Source: a virus
Reading direction: 5' to 3' (one strand)
DNA length: 28,101 nucleotides
IMG/VR virus record: IMGVR_UViG_3300017758_000085
Coordinates: 1 to 28,101 of that record
Part shown: positions 1 to 6,362 of the stretch, one piece after another
Layout of the letters: the number at the start of each line of letters is the position of its first letter
Position numbering within the stretch: the first letter of the stretch is position 1
Notes under the pieces: model-generated
Database searches by the model: none
The model's input: the letters and a program-made list of their open reading frames with translations, nothing else
Told to the model about the DNA's origin: nothing
Made by a program: the position numbers and the translations under genes

Positions 1-9
1 CGGGGACAA

Positions 10-276
10 ATGCGAAAGCAAATAGAAAAAGCTCCCGCTTCTAAAAAGAAAAAGAAGCGTAAAATCCCTGCCAAATATTTAGCTGGTCTTAGTTCTGCTG
101 ATAAGGCCAAGCGTAAAAAAGAAATACAGCGAAATGCTAAAAAGTCTTCAAAGGATTCCTCTGCATATGTTTTCCCTAGCGATTATAAGAGCTCTGGAGT
201 TAGAAGAAAAACTAAGGAATCCAAGTACACAAAAGCATTTCGTAAAAAGTTCGGCACTACGAAGAGGAAAGCCTAA
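10..276 (+). CDS. Lys/Arg-rich small protein (DUF5872-like)
   Basis: An 88-residue protein in which about 37% of residues are Lys or Arg, with a run of five Lys near the N-terminus (KKKKKRK, residues 12-18). It ends in a YTKAFRKKFG motif that I associate with small basic proteins of marine phages and algal viruses (DUF5872-like, from memory). No catalytic motif is visible. Such charge suggests nucleic-acid binding, for example a packaged or DNA-compacting protein, but this is inference. The frame stays open to the window edge; ATG at 10 is chosen because GGGGA lies just upstream. The stop overlaps the next start (TAATG), so it is translationally coupled to two further basic proteins. Confidence 0.75.
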   Translation: MRKQIEKAPASKKKKKRKIPAKYLAGLSSADKAKRKKEIQRNAKKSSKDSSAYVFPSDYKSSGVRRKTKESKYTKAFRKKFGTTKRKA

Positions 277-422
277 TGCCTTACAGCAAATACACTCCAA
301 AACAAAAACGGCTTGCCGCTATTGCCCCACCTCGCAAAAAGATCACCCGTGCAGATATAATTACTGCGGCTAAAAGGAAGAAAAATGGCACTAAATCCAA
401 GCGTAAAAAAGGCTCTAGCTAA
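276..422 (+). CDS. Basic microprotein, 48 aa
   Basis: A 48-residue protein beginning MPYSKYTPKQKRLAAIAPP and ending in a Lys-rich tail. The ATG overlaps the previous stop (TAATG at 274-278). The core around PPRKKITRADIITAAKRKK recalls short proteins that recur beside Lys-rich genes in marine phages. Its last 38 bases also encode the start of the next gene in another frame, so both frames are read there. Function unknown. A nucleic-acid-binding role is only suggested by charge. Confidence 0.6.
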   Translation: MPYSKYTPKQKRLAAIAPPRKKITRADIITAAKRKKNGTKSKRKKGSS

Positions 423-663
423 CAAAGCAGAGGCGGCTCGCAAAAAAGGTAAGAAAGTAACGGCTGGCCAGCTCCAGCGTGTATACAATAAAGGTCTAGC
501 GGCGTACAGAACAGGACATCGTCCGGGAGCTACGCCTAACCAATGGGCGATGGCTCGTGTAAACAGTGTCTTAACGGGAGGTAAGGCGGCAAAGGTTGAT
601 GCTCATATTTTTGGTAAGGGCAAAAAACCAGAAAAGAAAAAGCCGTCTAAAAAGAAAACATGA
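385..663 (+). CDS. Basic protein with YRTGHRPGATPNQW motif (DUF5824-like)
   Basis: A 92-residue protein with basic ends and a distinctive centre, AAYRTGHRPGATPNQWAMAR (about residues 39-58). I recognise this as the signature of a small family shared by phages and large eukaryotic viruses (DUF5824-like, from memory). The C-terminus is almost all Lys, Pro and Ser. AGGAAG at 375-380 precedes the ATG. The gene starts 38 bases inside the preceding microprotein gene and its stop overlaps the next start (ATGA). Role unknown; the conserved His/Arg/Trp core argues for more than a simple DNA-neutralising peptide. Confidence 0.7.
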   Translation: MALNPSVKKALANKAEAARKKGKKVTAGQLQRVYNKGLAAYRTGHRPGATPNQWAMARVNSVLTGGKAAKVDAHIFGKGKKPEKKKPSKKKT

Positions 664-1334
664 GTTTTTTACAAAGCAATATTCCATATTTTAAATGTTG
701 GGTTAGAAAAGAATACACCTGTAATCACGAGCAATATCATGGTGAATTTTTATCCGCTATGGCGGTAGCCGTGACTACTCTACCTAATAGGTGTTTAAGT
801 TTTCAAGTTATTTTCACAGGTTACGAAGCAGATGACGGTGAAGAAAACGTCCACGGTGGGGCTATGTGGGCTAGAATGCCTATAACCGCCCTTGTGGGAG
901 ACACACCTTTTGATGAGTGGCCTTCACCTATGGATGTGCATCAGGCACAACCTTGGGATTGTATGTCAAGAACACACGCTGTTTATTCTATTAATAGAGC
1001 GCAACCTTGTCCGTGGTTGGCTAAAATAGGTGGCGATTTTTTCCCAGCTAAATACTATTTTACGGTAGACTATACAGATAGTGAAGTAGCTGATGATCCC
1101 GCCCAGCATAAACAGAGCCATGTTTTAGAACTCTTAGACGCTGGCGAATGGACAGGAAATATGGTAGCTTTACCTAACAACAGGGTTAGAGTTACACACC
1201 CTGCATGGTTTGAAACAGGCAATGGTGCGCCTGACTTCAAGCCTTCTCAACACATTCACTATTCAAAATCTGATTTAGACTATACAATGGATGTAAATCA
1301 GATCTTTAACAATCTTTATGCCAACAAGGAGTAG
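660..1334 (+). CDS. Conserved phage protein of unknown function, 224 aa
   Basis: A 224-residue, neutral-to-acidic protein unlike its basic neighbours. It starts MSFLQSNIPYFKCWVRKEYT and is rich in Trp, His and Tyr, for example AKYYFTVDYTDSE and SQHIHYSKSDLDY. No signal peptide or membrane segment is visible and I cannot match it to a named domain. Proteins with this opening recur next to head-tail genes in marine podophages, which suggests a virion or assembly role, but that is context only. Start and previous stop share ATGA at 660-663. Confidence 0.7.
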   Translation: MSFLQSNIPYFKCWVRKEYTCNHEQYHGEFLSAMAVAVTTLPNRCLSFQVIFTGYEADDGEENVHGGAMWARMPITALVGDTPFDEWPSPMDVHQAQPWDCMSRTHAVYSINRAQPCPWLAKIGGDFFPAKYYFTVDYTDSEVADDPAQHKQSHVLELLDAGEWTGNMVALPNNRVRVTHPAWFETGNGAPDFKPSQHIHYSKSDLDYTMDVNQIFNNLYANKE

Positions 1335-1337
1335 AGT

Positions 1338-1499
1338 ATGAAAAAGAAAAAAGGTTACGCAAAAGGTGGTCGCACAATGAAGTCAAAGGGCGGCATGATG
1401 GGCGGCAAGCGCATGATGAAGTCAAAGGGCGGCATGATGGGCGGCAAGCGCAAAAAGATGAAAAACGGTGGCAAAATGGTAAAAGGTCCGCACTCATAA
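1338..1499 (+). CDS. Gly/Met/Lys-rich repeat microprotein, 53 aa
   Basis: A 53-residue protein that opens MKKKKGYAKGG and contains the 12-residue block MKSKGGMMGGKR twice, separated by one Met. The block is duplicated exactly at DNA level. The composition (Gly, Lys and Met make up most of the chain) suggests a disordered, nucleic-acid-binding or virion-packed peptide like other K/G-rich peptides near phage capsid genes. It lies between two genes in the same direction, followed by AAGGAG and the adaptor gene. Function unknown. An antisense frame here is only a shadow of the repeats. Confidence 0.55.
   Translation: MKKKKGYAKGGRTMKSKGGMMGGKRMMKSKGGMMGGKRKKMKNGGKMVKGPHS
1377..1451 (+). repeat. 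Exact 36-bp tandem duplication, 39-bp period
   Basis: Copies at 1377-1412 and 1416-1451 are identical over 36 bp and are separated by a single ATG codon. Both are in frame and encode MKSKGGMMGGKR. The lack of synonymous differences points to a recent duplication or ongoing copy-number change. Confidence 0.9.
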
Positions 1500-1509
1500 G
1501 GAGTAAGGT

Positions 1510-2190
1510 ATGGCGACCTCTGGTTCTACGGACTTTGAGTTAGATGTAAGTGATTACATTGAAGAAGCATTTGAGCGTTGTGGTATGTCTGTCCGCACAG
1601 GATACGACCTTACTACAGCGAAGAGGTCGCTTAACCTTTTGTTTGCTGATTGGGCTAACCGTGGTTTAAATCGTTGGACAATTGAGCAAAGCACCGTGTC
1701 TTTGGTTGCGGGGACAAACAGTTATAATCTTGATGCAGATACGATTGATGTATTAAGTGCTGTTATTCGTACAAATGCAGGGGAGTCTACCCAATCCGAT
1801 GTTACCATTAATAGGGTGAGTCGCGATGAGTTTATCAACATCCCTAGCAAACTATCTCAAGCAAAGCCTGTGCAGTGGTATATAGATCGTTCGATTACCC
1901 CTGTTTTGAACATATGGCCTACACCTGATCAATCATATACTTTTGTATATGATAGGTTGACCCGTATCCAGGATGCCGATGATTATACAAATACGATAGA
2001 AGTACCGTTTAGGTTTTATCCGTGTTTAGCCGCAGGTCTTGCGTATTACATTTCTATGAAAAAAGCCCCTGATCGTATGCAGTTATTGAAAGCAGTGTAC
2101 GAAGAAGAGTTCCAACGGGCGGCATACGAAGATGTAGATCGCGCAAATCTTACGCTTACCCCACGCCGAGATTATTACGGGTTCATATAA
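1510..2190 (+). CDS. Head-to-tail adaptor, P22 gp4-like
   Basis: A 226-residue protein whose N-terminal half is a helical region (SDYIEEAFERCGMSVRTGYD, then LTTAKRSLNLLFADWANRG). A middle beta-rich part follows (VSLVAGTNSYNLDADTIDVL) and a C-terminal helical part ends in RRDYYGFI. This pattern is typical of the packaged-DNA stabilisation or tail accessory factor gp4 family of P22-like podophages, which sits under the portal ring and attaches the tail. It is longer than P22 gp4 (about 166 residues). AAGGAG at 1498-1503 supports the ATG at 1510. The stop overlaps the next start. Family assignment is by pattern, not by alignment. Confidence 0.65.
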   Translation: MATSGSTDFELDVSDYIEEAFERCGMSVRTGYDLTTAKRSLNLLFADWANRGLNRWTIEQSTVSLVAGTNSYNLDADTIDVLSAVIRTNAGESTQSDVTINRVSRDEFINIPSKLSQAKPVQWYIDRSITPVLNIWPTPDQSYTFVYDRLTRIQDADDYTNTIEVPFRFYPCLAAGLAYYISMKKAPDRMQLLKAVYEEEFQRAAYEDVDRANLTLTPRRDYYGFI

Positions 2191-2486
2191 TGGCATATGC
2201 AGTCGGTAAATATTCTCAGGCTATTTGTGATAGGTGTGGGTTTCAATACCCATATCTTGAAATGCGTGAGGAATGGAACGGCCATAAGGTATGCCCTGAG
2301 TGTTTTGAAACAAAGCACCCACAGTTAGACCCTATCTTTACACCAACAGACCCACAAGCGATACACAAGCCTCGGGTAGACCGTAAAGAACCTCTGGTTG
2401 TGCAAGTGGGAGAATCGGTGTTTAATGAAACAGCCCCCTTACAGATGATAACTTCTGTGGGCATAGTTACGGTGTCAGTATCATGA
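2190..2486 (+). CDS. Zinc-ribbon microprotein, 98 aa
   Basis: A 98-residue protein with two Cys pairs, C13-x2-C16 and C35-x2-C38, forming a likely four-Cys zinc ribbon. A Pro-rich linker follows, then a beta-rich tail ending VGIVTVSVS. It is coupled on both sides (TAATG upstream, ATGA downstream) inside the head-tail adaptor block, so it is probably a structural or assembly component. A second zinc-ribbon microprotein lies at 11224-11451, and the gene just before that one ends in nearly the same tail (VGTVTVSIT). No specific function can be assigned. Confidence 0.7.
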   Translation: MAYAVGKYSQAICDRCGFQYPYLEMREEWNGHKVCPECFETKHPQLDPIFTPTDPQAIHKPRVDRKEPLVVQVGESVFNETAPLQMITSVGIVTVSVS

Positions 2487-3130
2487 GTTTTACCTACGCA
2501 CAGCTTAAAACAGCTATTCAGGATTATACAGAAAACCAAGAAACTACTTTTGTTAACCATCTTGATGATTTTATCCGAGGGGCAGAAGAGCGTATCCTCA
2601 AATCTGTGCAACTTGAGTTTTTCCGTAAAAACGCCACTGGGTCTATGACATCAGGTAATAAATTCCTTGCTGTACCTACGGATTTTTTAACGCCGTTGTC
2701 TTTGTCTGTCATTAGTTCTAGCAATCATGTCTTTTTATTGTACAAAGATGTGAACTTTATTCAGGAAGTAAACCCTAACCCTGCTACAACAGGTGTTCCA
2801 AAATACTATGCTTATTTTGATGTAAGCAATTTGGTTATCGCGCCTACCCCTAATGATAACTATACCGCTGAGTTGCATTATATGTACCGACCAAACAGCC
2901 TCACTGCTGGTGCGGATGGTGGAACAACATGGCTCAGCATAAATGCAGATAGAGCTCTTCTTTACGGAAGTCTCTTAGAAGCGTATACTTTTATGAAAGG
3001 CGAAGCTGATGTGCTTCAGCAATATGAAAAAATGTTTACTGAGGCTATCGGTAGGTTGAAAAACTTCGGGGAAGCCCTCGAGGTTACTGACGCTTATCGT
3101 CAAGGAATGTTAATGAGGCAAAAGGCATAA
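2483..3130 (+). CDS. Phage adaptor protein, SU10 adaptor-like
   Basis: A 215-residue protein with an N-terminal helical stretch (MSFTYAQLKTAIQDYTEN and FIRGAEERILKSVQLEFFRK), a central beta-rich domain (FLAVPTDFLTPLSL) and a C-terminal helix pair ending AYRQGMLMRQKA. This is the pattern of the head-tail adaptor found next to portal or neck genes in many podophages (SU10 adaptor family, related in fold to T7 gp11). It probably forms a ring between portal and tail nozzle. The ATG overlaps the previous stop (ATGA) and the stop overlaps the next ATG (TAATG). Confidence 0.6.
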   Translation: MSFTYAQLKTAIQDYTENQETTFVNHLDDFIRGAEERILKSVQLEFFRKNATGSMTSGNKFLAVPTDFLTPLSLSVISSSNHVFLLYKDVNFIQEVNPNPATTGVPKYYAYFDVSNLVIAPTPNDNYTAELHYMYRPNSLTAGADGGTTWLSINADRALLYGSLLEAYTFMKGEADVLQQYEKMFTEAIGRLKNFGEALEVTDAYRQGMLMRQKA

Positions 3131-3423
3131 TGTTTAAGGCTGATTTAAATCTTCCTGAAACACCGATTGTAACGGTGCAAACGACCCAGAATCGGGGGTT
3201 TACCCCTGATGAAGTCGCAGAGCGGTGCGTAAATAAATTAATTTCGGTCTCAGAATCCGCACCCCCAGCTATACGAGACCAAGCCAGAGCTTTCCAAAAG
3301 CATATGGAAAAAGTTGTGGCATATTATATGCGGGAGGCTATTCGAAGTGATAGAACTACGGTATATAATAAATTATTGGATGCAGGTCATCCTGAACTGG
3401 CTGAAGCGATAAGGAGATTTTGA
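3130..3423 (+). CDS. Small helical conserved phage protein, 97 aa
   Basis: A 97-residue protein with a disordered N-terminus, the motif NRGFTPDEVAERCVNKL, and a helical C-terminal half ending DAGHPELAEAIRRF. I recognise the NRGFTP...EAIRSDRTTVY pattern as recurrent in marine phages but know no function for it. It contains no Cys pair, membrane segment or catalytic motif. It is coupled to the adaptor upstream (TAATG) and to the structural gene downstream (TGATG), so it is made with virion proteins. It could be a neck or completion protein, or an unrelated moron-like factor. Confidence 0.65.
   Translation: MFKADLNLPETPIVTVQTTQNRGFTPDEVAERCVNKLISVSESAPPAIRDQARAFQKHMEKVVAYYMREAIRSDRTTVYNKLLDAGHPELAEAIRRF
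3411..3416 (+). promoter_or_regulatory. Ribosome binding site deciding the start at 3423
   Basis: AAGGAG lies six bases before ATG 3423. The same frame also has a TTG at 3420, but the spacing and codon favour ATG 3423, which overlaps the preceding stop as TGATG. Confidence 0.6.
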
Positions 3424-3866
3424 TGGCTATCACCCAAGCATTGTGTACTTCCTTTAAACAGGGACTACTCCAAGCGAAACATAACTTTACGACCTCTTCA
3501 GGTCACACTTTTAAACTTGCTCTGTTTACCAGTAGTGCATCTTTAGATGCCGCTACAGCTAATTATAGCACGAGTAATGAGGCAAGTGGTACAGGGTATA
3601 CTGCTGGCGGTGCGGCGTTGACTAACGTCACCCCTACCACAAGTGGCACAACAGCACTTACAGACTTTGCTGATCTTACTTTTAGCACAGCGACAGTCAC
3701 AGCAAATGGTGCTCTTATTTATAACACCACGACTGCTGGTGGCTCTGGCACGACGGACTCGGTACTTGTTCTTGCTTTTGGTGGTGACAAAACTTCCACC
3801 GCAGGGGACTTTACTATTCAATTCCCAACTGCGGATGCAAGTAACGCTATCATCCGCATTGCCTAA
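3423..3866 (+). CDS. Virion structural protein, 147 aa
   Basis: A 147-residue protein rich in Thr, Ala, Ser and Gly, starting MAITQALCTSFKQGLLQAKH and ending FTIQFPTADASNAIIRIA. The central part (SGTGYTAGGAALTNVTPTTS) and the GGDKTSTAGDFTIQFP motif match a structural protein often found before tail-fibre genes in marine phages. A beta-sandwich virion decoration or tail component is likely. No transmembrane segment is seen. AAGGAG at 3411 supports this start. Confidence 0.7.
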   Translation: MAITQALCTSFKQGLLQAKHNFTTSSGHTFKLALFTSSASLDAATANYSTSNEASGTGYTAGGAALTNVTPTTSGTTALTDFADLTFSTATVTANGALIYNTTTAGGSGTTDSVLVLAFGGDKTSTAGDFTIQFPTADASNAIIRIA

Positions 3867-3879
3867 GTAGGGGGTAAAA

Positions 3880-5139
3880 ATGGCTCTTGTCATTGCGGAT
3901 AGAATAAAAGAAACGACTGCGACCTCTGGTACAACGGATTTTGTATTAGGTGGGGCGGAAACGGGTTTTTCTGCCTTTAGTTCTGCTTTGTCTAATAGCG
4001 ATACTACTTACTATGCTTGTGTGGATGGTTCTGATTATGAAGTAGGGCTTGGTACTTATGTCTCTGGCACAAACACTTTGCAAAGAACTACGGTGTTAGC
4101 CAGCACAAACTCAGGTTCAAAAGTTAGTTTCTCGTCTTCAGCCAAAGAAATATTTATCACCTATCCCGCTGATAAATCCGTTTTCCTTGACGGTAGTGAT
4201 AACATCATTGCCGCTAATGGTAGTGCGCTGACCAACTTAAATGCCAGCAATCTTGCTAGTGGGACAGTAGCCGATGCACGGCTTCCTGCCAGCATCTCTT
4301 CTGATATCACGGGTAATGCGGCTACGGCCACAGCATTGGCTACAGGTCGTACCATTGCTTTGAGTGGCGATGTAGTGGCTTCCGGAGTTAGTTTCGATGG
4401 TACAAGCAATATAACGCTTTCCACTACTATCCAAGCAAACTCTGTTGCATTAGGCACGGACACAACTGGCAATTATGTAGAGGATATTACAGCGGGTAGT
4501 GCTATTGATGTATCCGGAGGTGGCTCAGAAACGGCCACTGTCACTATAAATGTAGATTTGTCAGAGTTAGCTACTTCCACCACAGATGGTGATGGTGACT
4601 TTTTTATAGTTGTGGATGCTAGTAATGTCCAACGCAAGTTGACTAAAGGCAACATAAATATTTCTGGTTTTAATAATGATGCTGGTTACACTGCTAATGT
4701 TGGTGATATAACAGGGGTTACCGCTGGAACAGGTCTTTCAGGCGGCGGGGCTTCTGGTGCAGTTACCGTTGATATGGATATCAACGGTCTGACAACTGAA
4801 ACCAGTTTCCAAAGCACCGACTTAATTCCTGTGTACGATGTTACTGCAAGTGCTATCCGTAAAGGGACAGTGGCCAATGTTGCTTTGGCAGGACCGACAG
4901 GACCGACTGGACCGACAGGAGGAGATGGACCAGATGGACCTCCCGGACCATCTGGAGGAACGGGACCGACAGGACCGACTGGACCCGCAGGAGGAACGGG
5001 ACCTTCTGGACCTCCCGGACCAACTGGACCATCTGGAGGAACGGGACCGACAGGACCGACTGGACCAACTGGACCGACTGGACCGAGTGGTTCGCCAATA
5101 GGCAAAGTTCTACAGGTTCAAGTAGTTTTAATGAAATAA
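3880..5139 (+). CDS. Tail fibre with collagen-like repeat (5' part, frameshifted)
   Basis: A 419-residue product. Residues 1 to about 110 ([20 protein letters not shown] onward) match the N-terminal, virion-proximal domain of many marine phage fibres. The middle contains fibre-type repeats, for example [14 protein letters not shown]. Residues 338-404 are collagen-like Gly-Pro-Thr/Gly-Pro-Pro triplets, a trimerising rod. The frame then gives [12 protein letters not shown] and stops. In the -1 frame the sequence is open from 4863 and continues to 5486 with a typical fibre C-terminal domain, so this product probably lacks its natural end. Cause unknown: a one-base loss (perhaps in TTTT at 5126-5129), an assembly error or frameshifting. 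The fibre probably binds the host surface. Confidence 0.75.
   Translation: MALVIADRIKETTATSGTTDFVLGGAETGFSAFSSALSNSDTTYYACVDGSDYEVGLGTYVSGTNTLQRTTVLASTNSGSKVSFSSSAKEIFITYPADKSVFLDGSDNIIAANGSALTNLNASNLASGTVADARLPASISSDITGNAATATALATGRTIALSGDVVASGVSFDGTSNITLSTTIQANSVALGTDTTGNYVEDITAGSAIDVSGGGSETATVTINVDLSELATSTTDGDGDFFIVVDASNVQRKLTKGNINISGFNNDAGYTANVGDITGVTAGTGLSGGGASGAVTVDMDINGLTTETSFQSTDLIPVYDVTASAIRKGTVANVALAGPTGPTGPTGGDGPDGPPGPSGGTGPTGPTGPAGGTGPSGPPGPTGPSGGTGPTGPTGPTGPTGPSGSPIGKVLQVQVVLMK
4891..5090 (+). repeat. Collagen-like Gly-X-Y coding repeat
   Basis: About 200 bp of degenerate 9-bp units, mainly GGACCGACN, with GGAGGAACG spacers, encoding Gly-Pro-Thr and Gly-Pro-Pro triplets. The block around 4960-4990 closely repeats at 5038-5062. 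Such repeats are prone to slippage and length change. All six frames remain largely open here because of the composition, which creates misleading long shadow frames on both strands. Confidence 0.9.
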
Positions 5140-5486
5140 ATACGGCTTATCGAGTCACAATAACGCCTTCATCTACCTCAAGCAAAATACTGCTTTGGTT
5201 TTTTGGAAACCCTTCAGTTGATGGTGGTCTTCATTTCGGATTGAATTTTTATCGAAGCATTGGTGGCGGCGGTTTTTCCAAAGTAAATAGTGGCAACGGC
5301 AATGAGGCTTTCAGGAATAGGGGTGGTAGTAAAATGCAGTTGTCTGCAACCGTTATGCACTTTGATTCCCCAAACACAACTAGCTCAATTGTATACACCA
5401 TATTTTTTAGAGCATCGGGGGGTACTTCTATTATGAATGACAACCCTATGGGTAGCTTTATGGTTGCAATGGAGATAGGAGCATGA
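5127..5486 (+). CDS. C-terminal domain of the tail fibre, -1 frame
   Basis: Continuation of the fibre gene in the -1 frame. From about 5127 the frame reads [20 protein letters not shown] and then a beta-rich domain to the stop at 5484-5486. The [11 protein letters not shown] pattern is characteristic of the C-terminal domain that follows a GKVLQV linker in many marine phage fibres, and GKVLQV is exactly what the upstream frame encodes. The only early start-like codon in this frame is TTG 5241, without a Shine-Dalgarno, which makes an independent gene unlikely. The stop overlaps the start of the tail assembly chaperone (ATGA), as expected for a fibre end. The start given is the most plausible junction, not a start codon. 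Confidence 0.6.
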   Translation, partial: FNEINTAYRVTITPSSTSSKILLWFFGNPSVDGGLHFGLNFYRSIGGGGFSKVNSGNGNEAFRNRGGSKMQLSATVMHFDSPNTTSSIVYTIFFRASGGTSIMNDNPMGSFMVAMEIGA

Positions 5487-5809
5487 TCATTCATTATGCC
5501 TTGTTAGCTCTGCGGCCAAATGCAGAATTTACGGTTAGGGGAGATAGTTACAGCGATATTGAGTGGTTTGATACATCTCAGACTATCCCAACTGAGTCTG
5601 AACTTACAGCAAAGATTGAAGAGCTTACTGCTGAACAGCCCCTGAACGAATTAAGAGAAGAACGCAACTACCGTTTGGCGGCGACTGATTGGTGGGCATC
5701 GTCCGATCTAACAATGACTTCCGAGCAAACAGCATATCGCCAAGCCTTGCGTGACATAACAAAAACTTATAGCAGTGTTGATAATGTAGTTTGGCCGGAG
5801 AAACCGTAA
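5483..5809 (+). CDS. Phage tail assembly chaperone (Phage_tail_APC-like)
   Basis: A 108-residue protein. The C-terminal half, LREERNYRLAATDWWASSDL followed by EQTAYRQALRDITKTYSS and ending VVWPEKP, is the signature of the tail assembly chaperone family (PF16778-like). These proteins assist folding or attachment of tail fibres. The ATG overlaps the stop of the fibre C-terminal domain by ATGA, a typical fibre-chaperone coupling that also supports the -1 frame segment being translated. The N-terminus ([20 protein letters not shown]) is a small beta-rich part. Confidence 0.8.
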   Translation: MIIHYALLALRPNAEFTVRGDSYSDIEWFDTSQTIPTESELTAKIEELTAEQPLNELREERNYRLAATDWWASSDLTMTSEQTAYRQALRDITKTYSSVDNVVWPEKP

Positions 5810-5813
5810 TTAG

Positions 5814-6362
5814 ATGCGTAATTTATGGCAGTTATGGTCTGGTGGAGCGAGTCAAGCTCAAATAGATTGGATCACGGATATTGCTAATACCAAGCCAGTT
5901 CAAGATGGCGGGATATTTTCCTCATCCGAGGTAAATGATAAAGTACGCACAAGTAGCGTTCGTTGGCTTACAGATGAGACCAAAGTACGAGATTGGCTGT
6001 TTGAATATGTCAAAACGGGCAATCGTAATGCGTTTAATCTAGATGTAGACAACTTTGCAGATATCCAATACACAGAGTATTTGGCTTCTGAAGGTGGCCA
6101 TTATGACTGGCATCATGATGTTGATTGGAACAGTGATATCGGGTATGATAGAAAATTATCTATAACTCTGCAATTAAGTTCACCTGATGAGTATGAAGGC
6201 GGCGACTTCGAGTTTAATGAAGTAGCTTCTCCTGGATCCGAATCTAAAGAAAAAGGAAGTGTGTTGGTGTTCCCTTCATACTTACAACATCGGGTAAAAC
6301 CTGTTACAAAAGGAAAAAGGATAAGTCTTGTAGCATGGTTTGAAGGACCAAGGTGGCGATAG
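5814..6362 (+). CDS. 2OG-Fe(II) oxygenase, prolyl hydroxylase-like
   Basis: A 182-residue oxygenase of the double-stranded beta-helix fold. The iron ligands are the HxD pair H100/D102 in YDWHHDVDW and the distal H159 in YLQHRVKPV. R169 in GKRISLVAWF is placed to bind 2-oxoglutarate. GSVLVFPSYLQHRV is typical of prolyl/PKHD-type hydroxylases. Expected reaction: hydroxylation of a protein or small-molecule substrate with 2-oxoglutarate and O2, giving succinate and CO2. It starts four bases after the chaperone stop and lies two genes after a collagen-like fibre, so a Pro residue in Gly-Pro-Thr triplets is a plausible substrate. That is inference; nucleic acid or a host protein is possible too. 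Confidence 0.85.
   Translation: MRNLWQLWSGGASQAQIDWITDIANTKPVQDGGIFSSSEVNDKVRTSSVRWLTDETKVRDWLFEYVKTGNRNAFNLDVDNFADIQYTEYLASEGGHYDWHHDVDWNSDIGYDRKLSITLQLSSPDEYEGGDFEFNEVASPGSESKEKGSVLVFPSYLQHRVKPVTKGKRISLVAWFEGPRWR

Noticed and set aside
4686-5105. Antisense Gly-Pro-Val frame and a plus-strand Asp/Leu/Arg-rich frame over the collagen repeat
   Set aside because: Both are read-outs of the GGACCGACN repeat in other frames. The frame that gives true Gly-X-Y triplets is the fibre.
4863-5139. Canonical -1 slippery heptamer in the fibre gene
   Set aside because: No X-XXY-YYZ heptamer in the right frame was found; the longest homopolymer is four T. Standard programmed frameshifting is not supported by sequence.
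5241-5486. Independent 81-codon gene starting at TTG 5241
   Set aside because: No Shine-Dalgarno, a poor start codon, and the frame extends upstream in register with a recognisable fibre motif, so it is better read as the fibre C-terminus.
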